64,000 bases of DNA from Heracleum sosnowskyi. Taxonomy: Eukaryota; Streptophyta; Magnoliopsida; Apiales; Apiaceae. The DNA is taken from assembly GCA_030848705.1 (NCBI GenBank), contig CM061237.1, positions 83,199,910 through 83,263,909 of the forward strand, read 5' to 3'. The position numbers and the translations under genes are program-made. Under the pieces are notes generated by a model. The model did no database searches, was not told where the DNA came from, and saw only the letters and a list, made by a program, of their open reading frames with translations. How positions within the stretch are numbered: position 1 is the first letter of the stretch; the number at the start of each line of letters is the position of its first letter. Shown here in pieces: positions 12,501-23,500 of the stretch.

Positions 12501-12854
12501 GGAGTGAATGTTGGCTTCATAAATGTTACCATGCCTGTAGCCAGTAAGTGCAATCTTTCATGATGATTTGTTGACTACTTCACAATGAGTGGAATAGAAG
12601 TTGACATGATAACCTCTGTCTGTGATTTGACTAATACTCAGTAGGTTGTGTTTTAGTCCTTTCACCAGAGCTACTTTTTCAATGATGACATTTCCAATGA
12701 TTATATTGCCATATCCCAAAGTTTGTCCAATGTTGCCATCTCCATAAGACACAGTTTGGCCAACATTTTCCTCAAATTTTGATAGCAGGGCTTTGTTTCC
12801 AGTCATGTGCACAGAACATCCACTATCCATGACTAACACATTTTTCTTTTTACC
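9536..12854 (-). pseudogene. copia pol of E1 (protease-integrase-RT-RNase H), broken
   Basis: Minus-strand polyprotein of the SIRE type. Protease has the DSGCSVHMTG active site (near 12830). A TGA at 12558-12560 follows CEVVNKSS. Pre-integrase zinc-binding HKKLPH/CDAC and the integrase DDE core follow (LDLFGPVN, SDNGTKF, QQNGVVERKN). A hinge rich in D/T/N/P ends in a TGA at 11265-11267. RT (VFQMDVKSAFLNGE, YVDDIIFG) runs to about 10059, where roughly 23 bases corresponding to the conserved AVKRIFR segment are deleted, shifting the frame. RNase H resumes at 9934 (SKKQKSISTST, CDNQSAIAM) and ends NELGMMNF. The same reading frame runs across both stops, so these are point mutations. It cannot make an intact enzyme. 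Confidence 0.92.
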
Positions 12855-12902
12855 CTGCAATTAGACAAAAACACACTAGTCAGAATATTTAAGAACCCAC
12901 AC
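12855..12902 (-). other. intron-like gag-pol junction of E1
   Basis: On the minus strand the gag frame ends QVWVLKYSD-TAG (stop at 12878-12876), followed by TTTTTGTCTAATTGCAG and then GGTAAAAAG leading in frame into the protease. The segment from GTGTGG (12902) to CAG (12855) has GT...AG ends and its removal would join gag to pol in frame. At 48 bases it is shorter than usual plant introns, so splicing is a hypothesis only. The E2 junction is built alike. Confidence 0.35.
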
Positions 12903-15187
12903 TTGTTGGGTTCTTTTTCCATGAATTTTATTAGTTCTAACAGCAGAAGTCTTTTTGACCTTAGTAGTCCTGTAAGGATTGTGTCCATCAGGATTTGCTT
13001 TGTCAGTATCAGTATTAAAAAATGCATGCTTCATATTGACATTCTTAAGTTTACTAGAATTTGCACTTTTATTAAATTTAGGTAAAGGATCATAAAATTT
13101 GTAGTACAAATTATGGTATTCTTGACAAGTATAAAAAGAATGTCATTTACTACCACAATGAAAACAAGAATTCTATGGTTTATAAAATACTGATCTATTC
13201 CTAACATCAGACCTAGGAATTTCAGTGACCTTCTTTTTACTATTCCTGCAATCAATAGCAAGATGATTAGAGTTTCCATAGGTAATACATCATTTTCGTG
13301 GTGCATTTGGGATAAACTTATAATTATTCTCTTTATTAATCCCAACTTTACCATTCTTGTTTCTTTTGACAGTAGGTGTCTTTTGTCTACCTGTTTCATC
13401 ACAAATTTTATCCTTATGTTGTTTCTAAGACAATAGACCTACATTCTTATTTCCATTATTCTTGACAGGTTTAGACTTAGAATCCGTGACTGGTTGTGCA
13501 GAAGTAGATCCCTTTTCAAAAGTTGAATTGGGATCTTTACCAAATACAAAATCAACAGATTTAATCTTTGATTTGGTTTTGTCTATAACATGTCTATAGG
13601 TCTTTGGATTAACTGTCTCATCAATGACAACTTTCTTTTTCAATTTCTTATCTTCTTCTGACTTGTACCCTAGACATTCTTTCCAATTCTTAGAAGTATT
13701 GATTTCATGAAATTTTCTTCCTGAGTCTGTCCAGGTTTTGATTTTCTCATTAGCATATTCAAGTTCTTTCTCAAGATAAGTACATTTAAATTGCATTTCT
13801 AGTTTCATATGCTTAGCATTATCACACTCTTTTTGTACCTCTTGTATAAAGGAAAATTCAGCTTCTAAATGATCATTCATTTTTCTAAGTTCAGACATCT
13901 CAGAGAAGATCCTAGTATTTTCGGCAGTTTGACTTCTAAAGCTAATATGCAATGACTTTAGAAAAGATCTTAACTCAGAGATATTATTTGTATCAAAATC
14001 AAAAACATTAGTTGATACATTTTCATCATGAGCAGTAGTCTCATCAGTGTTGGCCATCAGGGCATAGTTGACTACCTCATTGTCAGATTCTGAAGAAGAG
14101 TCCATCCAATCATTGCTTGATGTAATGAGTGTTTTAGCCTTCTTGCACTCAGTTGCAAAGTGCCCCATTCCATTACACTTGTAGCATCTGATATTTGACT
14201 TGTCAAACTTGCTACTCTTGTTGTCCTTCTTGTTGTATATGTCTTTGTCAGCATTGAAGGTCTTTTTCTGAAAGTTATCTTGTCTTCTAGCCTTCCTGAA
14301 CTTCATCTTCTTGAAGCTCTTGACTATCATAGCAACCATCTCCTGTATGTTAGAGTCAGTAGAATCATCATCAGTATTGGCATCAGGATTACCATCAGTA
14401 TCTGATGATGAGTCATCAGGATCCGACTCCACAAATTTTGTCCTTCTTCTAGAGACCTCCACAGATTTTCCTTTTGATTTTGTTTCAACATTCAAGGCTA
14501 CAGACTTTGCCTTGCTGCTTCTTTTGTTCTTCCTTTGTTGAACCTCAAGATCATAGGTTCTGAGCATTCCATACACCTCATCAAGAGACACAGTGTTTAA
14601 ATCATACTGATGCCTAATGATGGAGGTTTGTGTATCTCATTCTTCAGGTAAAGCTATCAGAAACTTGGTGTTTGAGTCCTCAGTAACATACTCTTTGCCA
14701 ACTAGAGATAGATTATTCAACAGTGTAAGAAATCTATCACACATGTCAGTAAGGCTCTCATCAGGTCTTGCATCGAACTGTTCATACTCTTGAATCAGTA
14801 GAGCCCTTATCTTCTTCTTGACAGATGCAGATCCTTGGCATTGAGTCTCCAAGGTGTCCCAAATTTCTTTGCAGATTTGCATGCAATCACCCTGTTTGAC
14901 ATGACAACATCAAGACTATTATGCAAAATATTCTTTACCTTTGCATCCCTAAGAACGTGAGCCTTTTCTTCTGGAGTCCACTCACTTTTCACCTTTATAA
15001 CATAGTGTTTAGGGATAGTATCTATTTGACCAACAATTCTCTTAGGGATGTATGGTCCATCATGGATCCTATCCAGATAATCAGGATCTGTAGCTTCCAG
15101 GTACATCAACATCTTTACCCTCCATGTAGGGTATTCAGTTTTCTTCAGGATGGGAATTTTCATGCTTTCATACTTGGTTGTCGACAT
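12876..15187 (-). pseudogene. copia gag of E1, broken
   Basis: The start is the ATG at 15187 (MSTTKYESMKIP), 34 bases inside the primer binding site, as in E2. The N-terminal gag (UBN2-type) domain contains EYPTWRVKMLMYLEATD. A one-base loss in the CKSAKEIWDT region near 14870 shifts the frame, and TGA at 14637-14639 replaces a Trp of the PERWD motif. The 14591-13425 piece holds an acidic Asp/Ser linker, a first CCHC zinc knuckle CYKCNGMGHFATEC and a long heptad-like region. A second knuckle is degraded (CITYGNSNHLAIDC, one Cys changed), and a third, CFHCGS, is cut by a stop. The end is QVWVLKYSD. It is the nucleocapsid/capsid precursor; function lost. Confidence 0.88.
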
Positions 15188-15220
15188 CTTAGATCGTTTC
15201 TGATTGATTTAAATCAGTTT

Positions 15221-15232
15221 GCTCTGATACCA
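15221..15232 (-). other. primer binding site of E1
   Basis: The minus strand reads TGGTATCAGAGC, complementary to the 3' end of plant initiator-Met tRNA and typical of copia elements. It lies next to the 5' LTR and about 35 bases upstream of the gag ATG, with a spacer of about 5 bases to the LTR end. Confidence 0.9.
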
Positions 15233-15237
15233 ATCGT

Positions 15238-15754
15238 TGCCCAGTAATTAACAATTATAGAAGGGGGTTGAATACAATTGTGTAAGATTTTCGACTTAAT
15301 AACACAAATATAAAATAATAACAGCTTTATTAATTCTGGTATAAAACTGTTACAAAACTCTCTCAAGAAATTTTGATGTTCTTGAAAGCTGCTAGGTTAC
15401 AATAATACTCGTGTAAGCAATTACAATATGTAAAACCTAAACTATGTTTATATAGCACACACAACTACTCTATCAATTACAAGATATTTTAAATCAATTA
15501 CAAACTATATTGACACATATCCTAACCGATAGTTGCATTCCTATAAACTAGGAACCGACAAATCAATCTTCCTTATTTTTCTGGACTCGATAGTTATCTT
15601 GAAGTAATACTGATCAGCTTCCGGTCCTGATGATAATCCTGATCCCAGTCCTGATAGCAATCCTGATACTGACGATATGCAATCCTGATGACGTTAGCAT
15701 CTCAATCCTGATCAGTAGTCCAGATACTGATGATCATTGAATCCTGATCTAACA
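15238..15754 (-). repeat. 5' LTR of E1
   Basis: Minus-strand LTR from TGTTAGATCAGG (15754) to TACTGGGCA (about 15238), roughly 517 bases with TG...CA ends. U3 (about 15754-15600) contains an array of the word (A)ATCCTGAT or GTCCTGAT, at least seven copies in about 150 bases, and two CGATAGTT words near 15524 and 15588. A TATA-like GCTATATAAACATAG is near 15450. No second LTR exists in the window, so the left boundary rests on the TG/CA rule and the PBS. Confidence 0.8.
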
Positions 15755-15800
15755 TTATAAATATTAAAAAAAATCGTGTATTGCACGGGTTATAAGCTAG
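15755..15800 (+). mobile_element. Helitron-like 3' end
   Basis: A decayed hairpin (TCGTGTATTGCACGGG) is followed by TTATAAGCTAG and then T. GC-rich hairpin plus terminal CTAG is the diagnostic 3' end of plant Helitrons. E1 lies directly to the left, so it probably inserted into this element. Confidence 0.5.
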
Positions 15801-17643
15801 TATATTAAAGTACTTCAATTAAAAGGTCACTAATAACATAACATGGTGTTCAGGGTTTGATTTAAGAGAAATAAATAAAATATCATAAAAATAAGTAGAT
15901 TTTGATTAAATTTTATATGTGTAGATAAACACTCTTCACTCTCAAAGAATAAGTAACTATTCTCGTTATCTTTATAATTATGGGATCTAGCTCTAATTTA
16001 TTTTTATATTATTATAATCTTACATAGTGATAATGGTTGCAAATTCTATATTCTCCCTGTCACAATTTTTTGATAGAGACATTAGATTGTTGCATAAAAA
16101 TAAGTTACATATATGGTAAATAAAGTTTGATTTTGATTTGATTAAAATTGGATAATAAATAAATAAATAAACTTTTAATGCAAAACGTGAAATACGTCAA
16201 ATGATATATTGATCCATGACATATGTTAATAATTTCATAGATTTTTCAAACATTTTAATTGATCCTTTAATTCATTAAATTCTTTCCAACACTTTTAAGT
16301 AAATAACAAATATTGCAATTTGTATGAAATGTTTTGCTAATATATTAATTACATGTTAGGCCTTCTTTAAAATTAATGTATTTAATAACTTAACTTGTCT
16401 ATTTTCTCCAATTCAAATGAATAATACAAATCAATATCTTTATATATATAAAGGAAAACCCCCAGGAGCTCTCAGATCATCCGAAAGCTATTTATCTATT
16501 TTTTAGAGCTTCTGAATTTTAATTCAATAAAATTAAATTTCCTTATTTAAATTCGAATTTATAAGATAGAAAAAATAGCAATTGCCTTTTAAATTTTTAT
16601 TAATAAAGGAAACTAAATATACAATTTTAATATTATTTCCTTTCTCAATTTTAATTCAATAAAATTAAAGTTTCTTATATATATTTGAATTTATAGGATA
16701 TAAAAAATCTCAATTGCCTTTTAAATCTTTACTAATGGAGGAAACTAAATATACAATTTTAATATTCTTTTTTTTTTAAATCTTTAATAATGGAGGAAAG
16801 TAAATATACTATTTTAATATTCAACATCTTTATCTTTTTATCTTATCAATTTGTATTTTCTTTCTCTTTTAATTTATCTTCTTGTTTATATATATAAGGA
16901 AAACAACTCTCACATTGTCTGAAAGCTATTTATCTATTTTTCTAAATCCCCTCAATTTTAATTCAATAAAATTAAATTTCCTTATTTACATTCGAATTTT
17001 CAAGGAAGAGCATAAATATAAATCAATCTTATTTAGAATTTAATTAGACATAAATTTAAAAAACTCTATATAAACTAGATGTCCCAGCAAAAATTTTTAG
17101 TCTGTCATTCGTCTTCTTTTTCCCTACATATTGTACCTTTTCATATCTTTTTTTCTCCTTTTTACTTTTATGTCCATTCTTCTTTAATTTTCGCTTTCGT
17201 TACAGGTCATTGAAGAATAAAAGAATTGGGAAGAGAAAAGCTCACCTTTGTGATTATGCGGGGTGTCTATATTATACCATCCATGATAAATTTTTAATAA
17301 GTGTTTTGGGTGTTGTTTTGTGTGCTACTTTATATGCAAAATCTTATGATCGTAAAAGAGGTTGCATTGATTATAATTTGGAAGTTTTGACAAATAAAAG
17401 TCTGAGCAGTCTAGATTGATTGGTATGTGAAAAATAGAATAATATGATTTTTCTTTGCCCTAATTTTGCTGATTATAGTGAATGAAACCTGTGTGGGCAG
17501 TTTTTGGTATGTTTAAATTTGTGTTGAGCATTTTGTTTCTGGTGACATGATTATTTGACAAGTTTTTGTTCAAATAGTCCATTAGGGCCCTTCTCTTTCC
17601 GAGGAACATAAAATTAACTTACTATCTAAAGTGAAATATATAG
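15801..17643. repeat. AT-rich intergenic DNA with repeated Helitron-like 5' modules
   Basis: No gene recognised. Two modules starting near 16437 and 16886 share TATATATATAAGGAAAAC, then GAAAGCTATTTATCTATTTT and AATTTTAATTCAATAAAATT, about 450 bases apart. Between them a unit containing CAATTGCCTTTTAAAT and GGAAACTAAATATACAATTT repeats at about 16560, 16710 and 16770. A TC dinucleotide before the TATATATATAAGG run resembles Helitron 5' ends. The 69-codon ORF at 17210-17419 matches nothing I recognise. TATAG at 17639-17643 is the E2 target duplication. Confidence 0.5.
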
Positions 17644-18139
17644 TGTTAGATATAATTGCTGACGTTTGTTCATCAGTGTTTAAGTACCAGGTACTCATCA
17701 GAGTTTACTAGAAGCCAGTCAGAGTTTGATAAAGTCTGACGGGGTGAAGAGTTCATTAACTGTCGGTGCTAATATGAAGATTCTAGAAGCAATATATCTT
17801 GAAGATGGAAAGAAGCAAGATATATTGAGACAGTTAAGGAAACGGAACAGAAGACAGAAGCAATTCTAATTTGATATGATTTGTATAGCTAATTTATAGG
17901 AATATCAATTAGAGATTGATTATGTAACTGTGTATTATATAAACACAGATAGGTTAACCCTAAAAGGAATGCGATTATTGAAAACATTATTCTTGTAACC
18001 TAGCAGCTCTCTGTGATTCTTTAACATCACTGAGAGAAGAGTTATTTATATAATTCACTTGTTGATTCATAAACAGTGTTCTCAATTGTTATTATTATTA
18101 TACTTATCTTGATTATATATTGTGTAATTCGGCCTAACA
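17644..18139 (+). repeat. 5' LTR of E2
   Basis: 496 bases, TGTTAGATAT...GGCCTAACA. U3 holds TCAGAGTTTAC and a hairpin pairing GTCAGAGTTT with AAAGTCTGAC across GAT (about 17719-17741). A TATA box (TATTATATAAACACAG, about 17933) likely drives the genomic transcript; R/U5 contains CTTGTAACCTAGCAGCTC. Identical to the 3' copy. Confidence 0.96.
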
Positions 18140-18141
18140 AT

Positions 18142-18156
18142 TGGTATTAGAGCCAA
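18142..18156 (+). other. primer binding site of E2
   Basis: TGGTATTAGAGCCAAG, two bases after the LTR. It matches the initiator-Met tRNA complement TGGTATCAGAGCC with one change (C to T at position 7). Confidence 0.85.
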
Positions 18157-18202
18157 GGCTGATTAGTATATACAGTTTATCGATCCAAACACAAGTATAA
18201 TC

Positions 18203-20548
18203 ATGGCTGACAACTCTCAGGAAGGTTCTAATGCAGGCTCTAATGCTCAGAAGGTTCAACCTACTTCTGTGAGTCGATATGAGACAATAAGGGTTCCAAT
18301 TCTCAGACCAGTTGAATATCCAATATGGAAGGTGAAGATGACCATGTTTCTGGAAGCCACAGATCCAGAATCCCTTGATAGAATCAATGATGGTCCTCAT
18401 ATGCCAACTAAATTGTCTCCTGTTATTACTGGGCAAGAACAAAAGACTGTTCCAAAAGAAAAGAAAGATTTGACTCCTGAAGACATCTCATCAATTGCAA
18501 AGGATGCAAAGGTTAGACATCTACTACACAGTGCCTTAGATAATGTCATGTCTAACAGAGTTATTGGCTGCAAAACTGCCAAAGAAATTTGGGATGCTTT
18601 GGAAGTCAGGTGTCAAGGAACAAGTGCTATAAAGAAGAATAGGAAGACTATTCTTACACAGGAGTATGAACACTTTGACTCGAGATCTGATGAAACCTTA
18701 ACAGATACATATGACAGGTTTTGTAAATTGTTGAATGATTTGTCCCTGGTTGATAAAGAGTATGAACTTGAAGAGTCAAATCTCAAGTTTCTTCTATCCC
18801 TACCTGAAAGATGGGATTTAAAGGCAACAACAATCAGAGACAATTATGATCTTGCGGATACAGATCTTGATGAAATCTATGGGTTGCTTAAAACTCATGA
18901 ACTTGAAATAGAACAGAGAAACAAAAGATCTGGAAAGAAGACAAAATTTGTTGCTCTTAAAGTTGAAGAAAAGCCTGTCAAGAAGGAATCATCAAGAAAG
19001 AAAACCAAAGGAAAGGCTTTAGTCATTAAATCTGACAGTGAGTCATCAAACTCTGATGATGGCTCAAACACTGATGATGAAGCTTCTGATTCTGAGGATG
19101 ATGAAGAAGAGATGATGAGAATGGCTGCTTTAATGGTGAAGACCTTCAAGAAGATGGGATTCAAGAACTTCAAGAAAGGAAAGAGATTCTCAAGGAAAGA
19201 TTCAAATTCTGATAAGAGAAATTTCAGAAAGTCTGAGGGAAAATATACCAAGTCTGGAAAGAAAGACAAGTCTGAGATCCAGTGCTACAAGTGTAAAGAG
19301 ATGGGTCATTATGCTCCAGAGTGCAAGAAAGGAAAATCTGAGAAAGCACTCATCACTAAAGGCAAGGACTGGGCAGACACTTCAGACTCAGATGAGGGAG
19401 TTAATTATGCTCTCATGGCAACTGTTAAAGATGAAGCTGAGTCATCTGGAAACAAGGTACCCCTAACAACTTATGCTTATGATACTGATAACATATCTGA
19501 ATTAAGAATTTATCTTAAAAGCATACATGTTAGTTATAGAGATCAGACTTTAGAAAATGAAATAATCAAATCTGAGAATCTAGGTCTTAAAGAGAGGAAT
19601 AAATTTCTTGAAGAGAAACTTGTTAACATGCAACAAGTTCAAAAGGAGAGAGATGATGCTGTTTATGTTGAACAGGAGTTGCTTAAAAGATATAGGGAAA
19701 TAGAATCTGAGTTGGAAAAAGAGAGGAAAGTAATTAAAACCTGGACAAATTCTGGAAAAGACACACATCAGGTTTTTCAGACAGATACTGTAGGTTTAGG
19801 TTACTGTGAGGAAGATGAACTTAGGTTTAAAGATAAAGTTAAAGTGAAACCACAACTTAAACCTGTGAAATTTGTTCATGAATCCAGTAAACTAAAGTCT
19901 GTAGTTGTGAAAGAAGCTGTTATGGAGCCAATTGAGACTTGTGAAAAACAGGTTAATATTGGTTCAATAACAGAGAATAAGATTGAGATAGAAGCTGTTA
20001 AAGAACCAGTAAAAATCTGTAACAAACAGGTTAATGTTGGTTTAATGACAGAGAAACAATTCAAACATAAGCTCAAAGAGGTAAAGTCTGTCAACAAACA
20101 GAAAATGTTTAAGAAGAATAGGAATGGAAAAGTAGGCATTAATAAAAGAAATGATTATCTGCCTAATTCTACAGCTCCTAGAAAAACATGTCATAGTTGT
20201 GGTAGTACTAACCATCTTGCCAGGTTTTGCAAGAAGAACAAAGATATTAACTCTTTACCCTCCACATCTGGAGTAAAGAATGATTATGTTAGGGTTAGAC
20301 CACAGACTTTGTGCACACACTGTGGGAGCACTTGGCATTCCATTTATACTTGCAAGAGTTATCATGCTATTTATCACAACTATTATGAGCTAAAACTCAA
20401 TTTGAAATGGGTTAGAGCAAACTCTGCAAGTGTAAAGTCTGACAATGTTAGTTTAAACTCTGTTGATAGTGATTCCGCTGCAAAAGCTAACAATGTTAAG
20501 AAAGCCAAAGGATCCAAGCAAGTCTGGATCCTTAAATCTAACACTTAG
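18203..20548 (+). CDS. gag: copia gag with three CCHC zinc knuckles (E2)
   Basis: Intact 781-residue Gag. ATG at 18203 is the first after the PBS. Residues about 20-250 are the copia gag capsid domain (EYPIWKVKMTMFLEATD, CKTAKEIWDALEVRCQG, LPERWDLKATTIRDNYDL). A Lys/Ser/Asp-rich linker with strongly acidic stretches follows, then zinc knuckle 1 at about 361 (CYKCKEMGHYAPEC). About 430-530 is heptad-like and probably coiled coil. Knuckle 2 is at about 663 (CHSCGSTNHLARFC) and knuckle 3 at about 704 (CTHCGSTWHSIYTC), all CX2CX4HX4C. It ends KQVWILKSNT-TAG with a second stop, TGA, directly after. It would form the virus-like particle and bind genomic RNA. Being intact while pol is broken, it could still support particle assembly. 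Three knuckles are more than the one usual in copia Gag. Confidence 0.95.
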   Translation: MADNSQEGSNAGSNAQKVQPTSVSRYETIRVPILRPVEYPIWKVKMTMFLEATDPESLDRINDGPHMPTKLSPVITGQEQKTVPKEKKDLTPEDISSIAKDAKVRHLLHSALDNVMSNRVIGCKTAKEIWDALEVRCQGTSAIKKNRKTILTQEYEHFDSRSDETLTDTYDRFCKLLNDLSLVDKEYELEESNLKFLLSLPERWDLKATTIRDNYDLADTDLDEIYGLLKTHELEIEQRNKRSGKKTKFVALKVEEKPVKKESSRKKTKGKALVIKSDSESSNSDDGSNTDDEASDSEDDEEEMMRMAALMVKTFKKMGFKNFKKGKRFSRKDSNSDKRNFRKSEGKYTKSGKKDKSEIQCYKCKEMGHYAPECKKGKSEKALITKGKDWADTSDSDEGVNYALMATVKDEAESSGNKVPLTTYAYDTDNISELRIYLKSIHVSYRDQTLENEIIKSENLGLKERNKFLEEKLVNMQQVQKERDDAVYVEQELLKRYREIESELEKERKVIKTWTNSGKDTHQVFQTDTVGLGYCEEDELRFKDKVKVKPQLKPVKFVHESSKLKSVVVKEAVMEPIETCEKQVNIGSITENKIEIEAVKEPVKICNKQVNVGLMTEKQFKHKLKEVKSVNKQKMFKKNRNGKVGINKRNDYLPNSTAPRKTCHSCGSTNHLARFCKKNKDINSLPSTSGVKNDYVRVRPQTLCTHCGSTWHSIYTCKSYHAIYHNYYELKLNLKWVRANSASVKSDNVSLNSVDSDSAAKANNVKKAKGSKQVWILKSNT

Positions 20549-20567
20549 TGATTGTTTGTGATTACAG
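20495..20567 (+). other. intron-like gag-pol junction of E2
   Basis: Gag ends with TAG-TGA (20546-20551); TTGTTTGTGATTACAG follows, ending at 20567, and the protease lies in the +1 frame. Removing either 20522-20567 (GTCTGG...ACAG, 46 bases) or 20495-20567 (GTTAAG...ACAG, 73 bases) would delete both stops and join gag to pol in frame. E1 has the same arrangement. A +1 shift or reinitiation are alternatives. Confidence 0.35.
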
Positions 20568-23500
20568 GGCATAAAAGAGAGCACTCTTATCTTGGACAGT
20601 GGATGCTCAGGACATATGACTGGAAATAAAGCCCTGCTATCAGACTATGAGGAGAAGGCTGGCCCAAAATTTTCCTATGGAAATGGCAACATAGGACATA
20701 CTCTGGGATATGGCAATATCAATCTTGGAAGTGTCATCATAACAAATGTAGCTCTAGTCTCAGGACTCAAGCATGATCTGCTTTCTGTGAGTCAAATCTG
20801 TGACAGAGGATACCATGTAGATTTTCATACTGAACATTGTGAAGTTATCAGTAAATCTACAGGGAAAGTTGTTCTAGTTGGACACAGGCACAATAACATC
20901 TATTAAGCAAGTTTGGTAACAAACTCTGAAGGAAAAACTGTGTGTCTATCTGCAAGAATGTCTAGTGAAGAGAGTTGGAAATGGCATAAGAAGCTCTCTC
21001 ACCTAAACTTGAACAACATCAATGAGCTGATTCGAAAAGATCTTGTAAGGGGACTTCCAAAGTCAATACTCAGCTTAGATGGTCTGTGTGATTCTTGTCA
21101 AAAGGCCAAGCAAAGGAAGTCATCTTTCAAGAGTAAATCTGAATCTTCAGTTGTGGAACCTTATCATCTTCTACATGTTGATCTCTTTGGTCCAGTGAAT
21201 ATAATGTCAATGGGCAGAAAGAAATATGCTTTGGTAATTATTGATGAATACACCAGATACACATGGGTGTATTTCTTAGCAAAGAAGGATGAAACTGCCC
21301 TAACTTTGATGGATCATGTGAAGCTATTAGACAAAGGATCACAGTACAAAGTGAAAATTCTAAGAAGTGATAATGGTACTGAATTCAGAAATTCTGAAAT
21401 GGAAGCTTTCTGCAAGGAAAGATGAGTGAAGCAAGAATTTTCTGCACCTGGAACTCCACAGCAAAATGGTGTAGTTGAAAGAAAGAACAGAACTCTTGTC
21501 GAAGCTGCCAGAACAATGCTTGATGAAGAAAAATGGCCAACTTATTTCTGGGCAGAAGCTGTTCAAACAACTTGTTTTACTCAAAATGCTACACTGATCA
21601 ACAAGCATGGGAAAACACCATATGAGATGGTAAAGAATAAGAAGCCAAATTTGAAATATTTTCATATTTTTGGATGCAAGTGCTTTGTGTTGAAAACTCA
21701 TCCTGAACACTTGACCAAGTTTGACTTAAAAGCTGATGAAGGAATTTTTGTTGGATACCCACTATCGGCTAAGGCATTCAGAGTCTACAATCTAAGAACT
21801 AAAGTGATCATGGAATCTATACATGTGTCATTTGATGACAAGAAAATAACTGGAATAGAAGATGAAGAATATCATGATCAACTTCGCTTTGAAAATGAAG
21901 ATCTAAACTCTGTTGATGTAAACTCTGATGAAGCAAATCCAACAAACTCTGTCGAAGCATACTCTGATCCTCTACTGGTAAATTCTGAAGAATTTTCTCT
22001 GACAGAACGAAATGGAGAACCAGTTGAGGGGGAGCGTGAAGAAACTTCAGAAACTTCTCAAAGTGATGACTCAAATTCTGAAAGAGAGTCAAATGAAGAA
22101 TCCAACAGAAACTCTGAGTCAAACTCTGAAAGTTCAAATACTGAATAGTCCAATTCAAGGGGAGCCTCAGAGAATGCGAATGGTCGAGAAGAAAATCAGA
22201 AGAGCATGGATCAAGGGGGAGGATCTAATAATGAAAATAGAAGCCAATTACCAACAGCAAGAAGGTGGACACAAGCTCATACACCTGACTTGATAATTGG
22301 AGATCCAGAAGCTAGTGTAAGAACTAGAAGTGCTACAAATAATGAATGTCTGTTTAATGCATTCTTATCTCAAACTGAGCCCAAGAAAGTGGAAGAAGCT
22401 CTTCAAGATGCTAATTGGATAACAGCAATGCAAGAAGAGTTAAATGAATTTGAGAGGAATGAAGTCTGGACACTTGTACCAAGACCAAAGAACAGATCTA
22501 TTGTTGGTACAAAGTGGGTTTTCAGAAACAAAACAGACAGTGATGGAGTGATTACAAGGAATAAAGCTAGACTTGTGGCAAAAGGCTATTCACAGCAGGA
22601 AGGAATTGATTATGATGAAACCTTTGCTCCAGTTGCAAGATTGGAGGCAATAAGGATTTTTCTGGCCTATGCTGCTCACAAGAAGTTTAAAGTCTTTCAG
22701 ATGGATGTGAAAAGTGCTTTTCTCAATGGGAAACTTGAAGAAGAAGTGTTTGTTGAACAACCACCAGGGTTTGTAGATCCCAAACATCCAGATTATGTCT
22801 ACAGGCTTGATAAGGCATTATATGGACTAAAGCAGGCACCTAGAGCATGGTATGAAACTCTGGCTCAATTTCTTTTAGAAAGTGGGTTCACTAGAGGTAC
22901 AATTGACAAAACCTTGTTCTATTTTAATTCTGGTGATGATTTGCTGTTAGTTCAAATCTATGTGGATGACATAATTTTTGGGTCTACTAATGACAAACTC
23001 TGTAAGAAATTTGCCAAGCTTATGCAGTCAAGATATCAAATGAGTATGATGGGAGAGCTTAGTTATTTTCTAGGCTTACAGGTCAAGCAAACAGATGATG
23101 GGATTTTTATCAATCAAGCAAAATATACCAGAAATCTTCTCAAGAAATTTGGTATGCTTGATAGTTCATCTGCTACAACTCCCATGGCTACTGCAACAAA
23201 GCTAGACAAAGACACAGGAGCCTCAGTAGATATGACAAACTATAGAGGAATGATAGGGTCTCTTCTTTATCTGACAGCAAGTAGACCAGATATCATGTAT
23301 GCAACATGTCTTTGTGCAAGATTTCAAGCAGACCCCAGAGAGCCACATCTAACAGCTGTAAAAAGGATTTTCAAATATCTCAAAGGAACCATAACTCTTG
23401 GTTTGTGGTATCCTAGAGAATCAGAGTTTAAATTAATTGGTTACTCTGATGCAGATTTTGCAGGCTGTAAGATAGACAGAAAAAGTACAAGTGGAAGCTG

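Larger units (their letters stand above)
5920..15754 (-). mobile_element. E1: decayed SIRE-type Ty1/copia element lacking its 3' LTR
   Basis: Read on the minus strand the order is 5' LTR (15754 to about 15238), initiator-Met tRNA primer binding site, gag, pol, short spacer, third ORF. All three coding units carry stops, frameshifts or deletions. The element is cut at about 5.92 kb inside its third ORF where it meets E0. Its signature word ATCCTGATG (CATCAGGAT on the plus strand) is spread through LTR, gag, pol hinge and third ORF. Confidence 0.88.

Noticed and set aside
17210..17419. 69-codon ORF MKNKRIGKRKAHL...
   Set aside because: No recognisable domain, AT-rich repeat context, and no homologous copy in the window.
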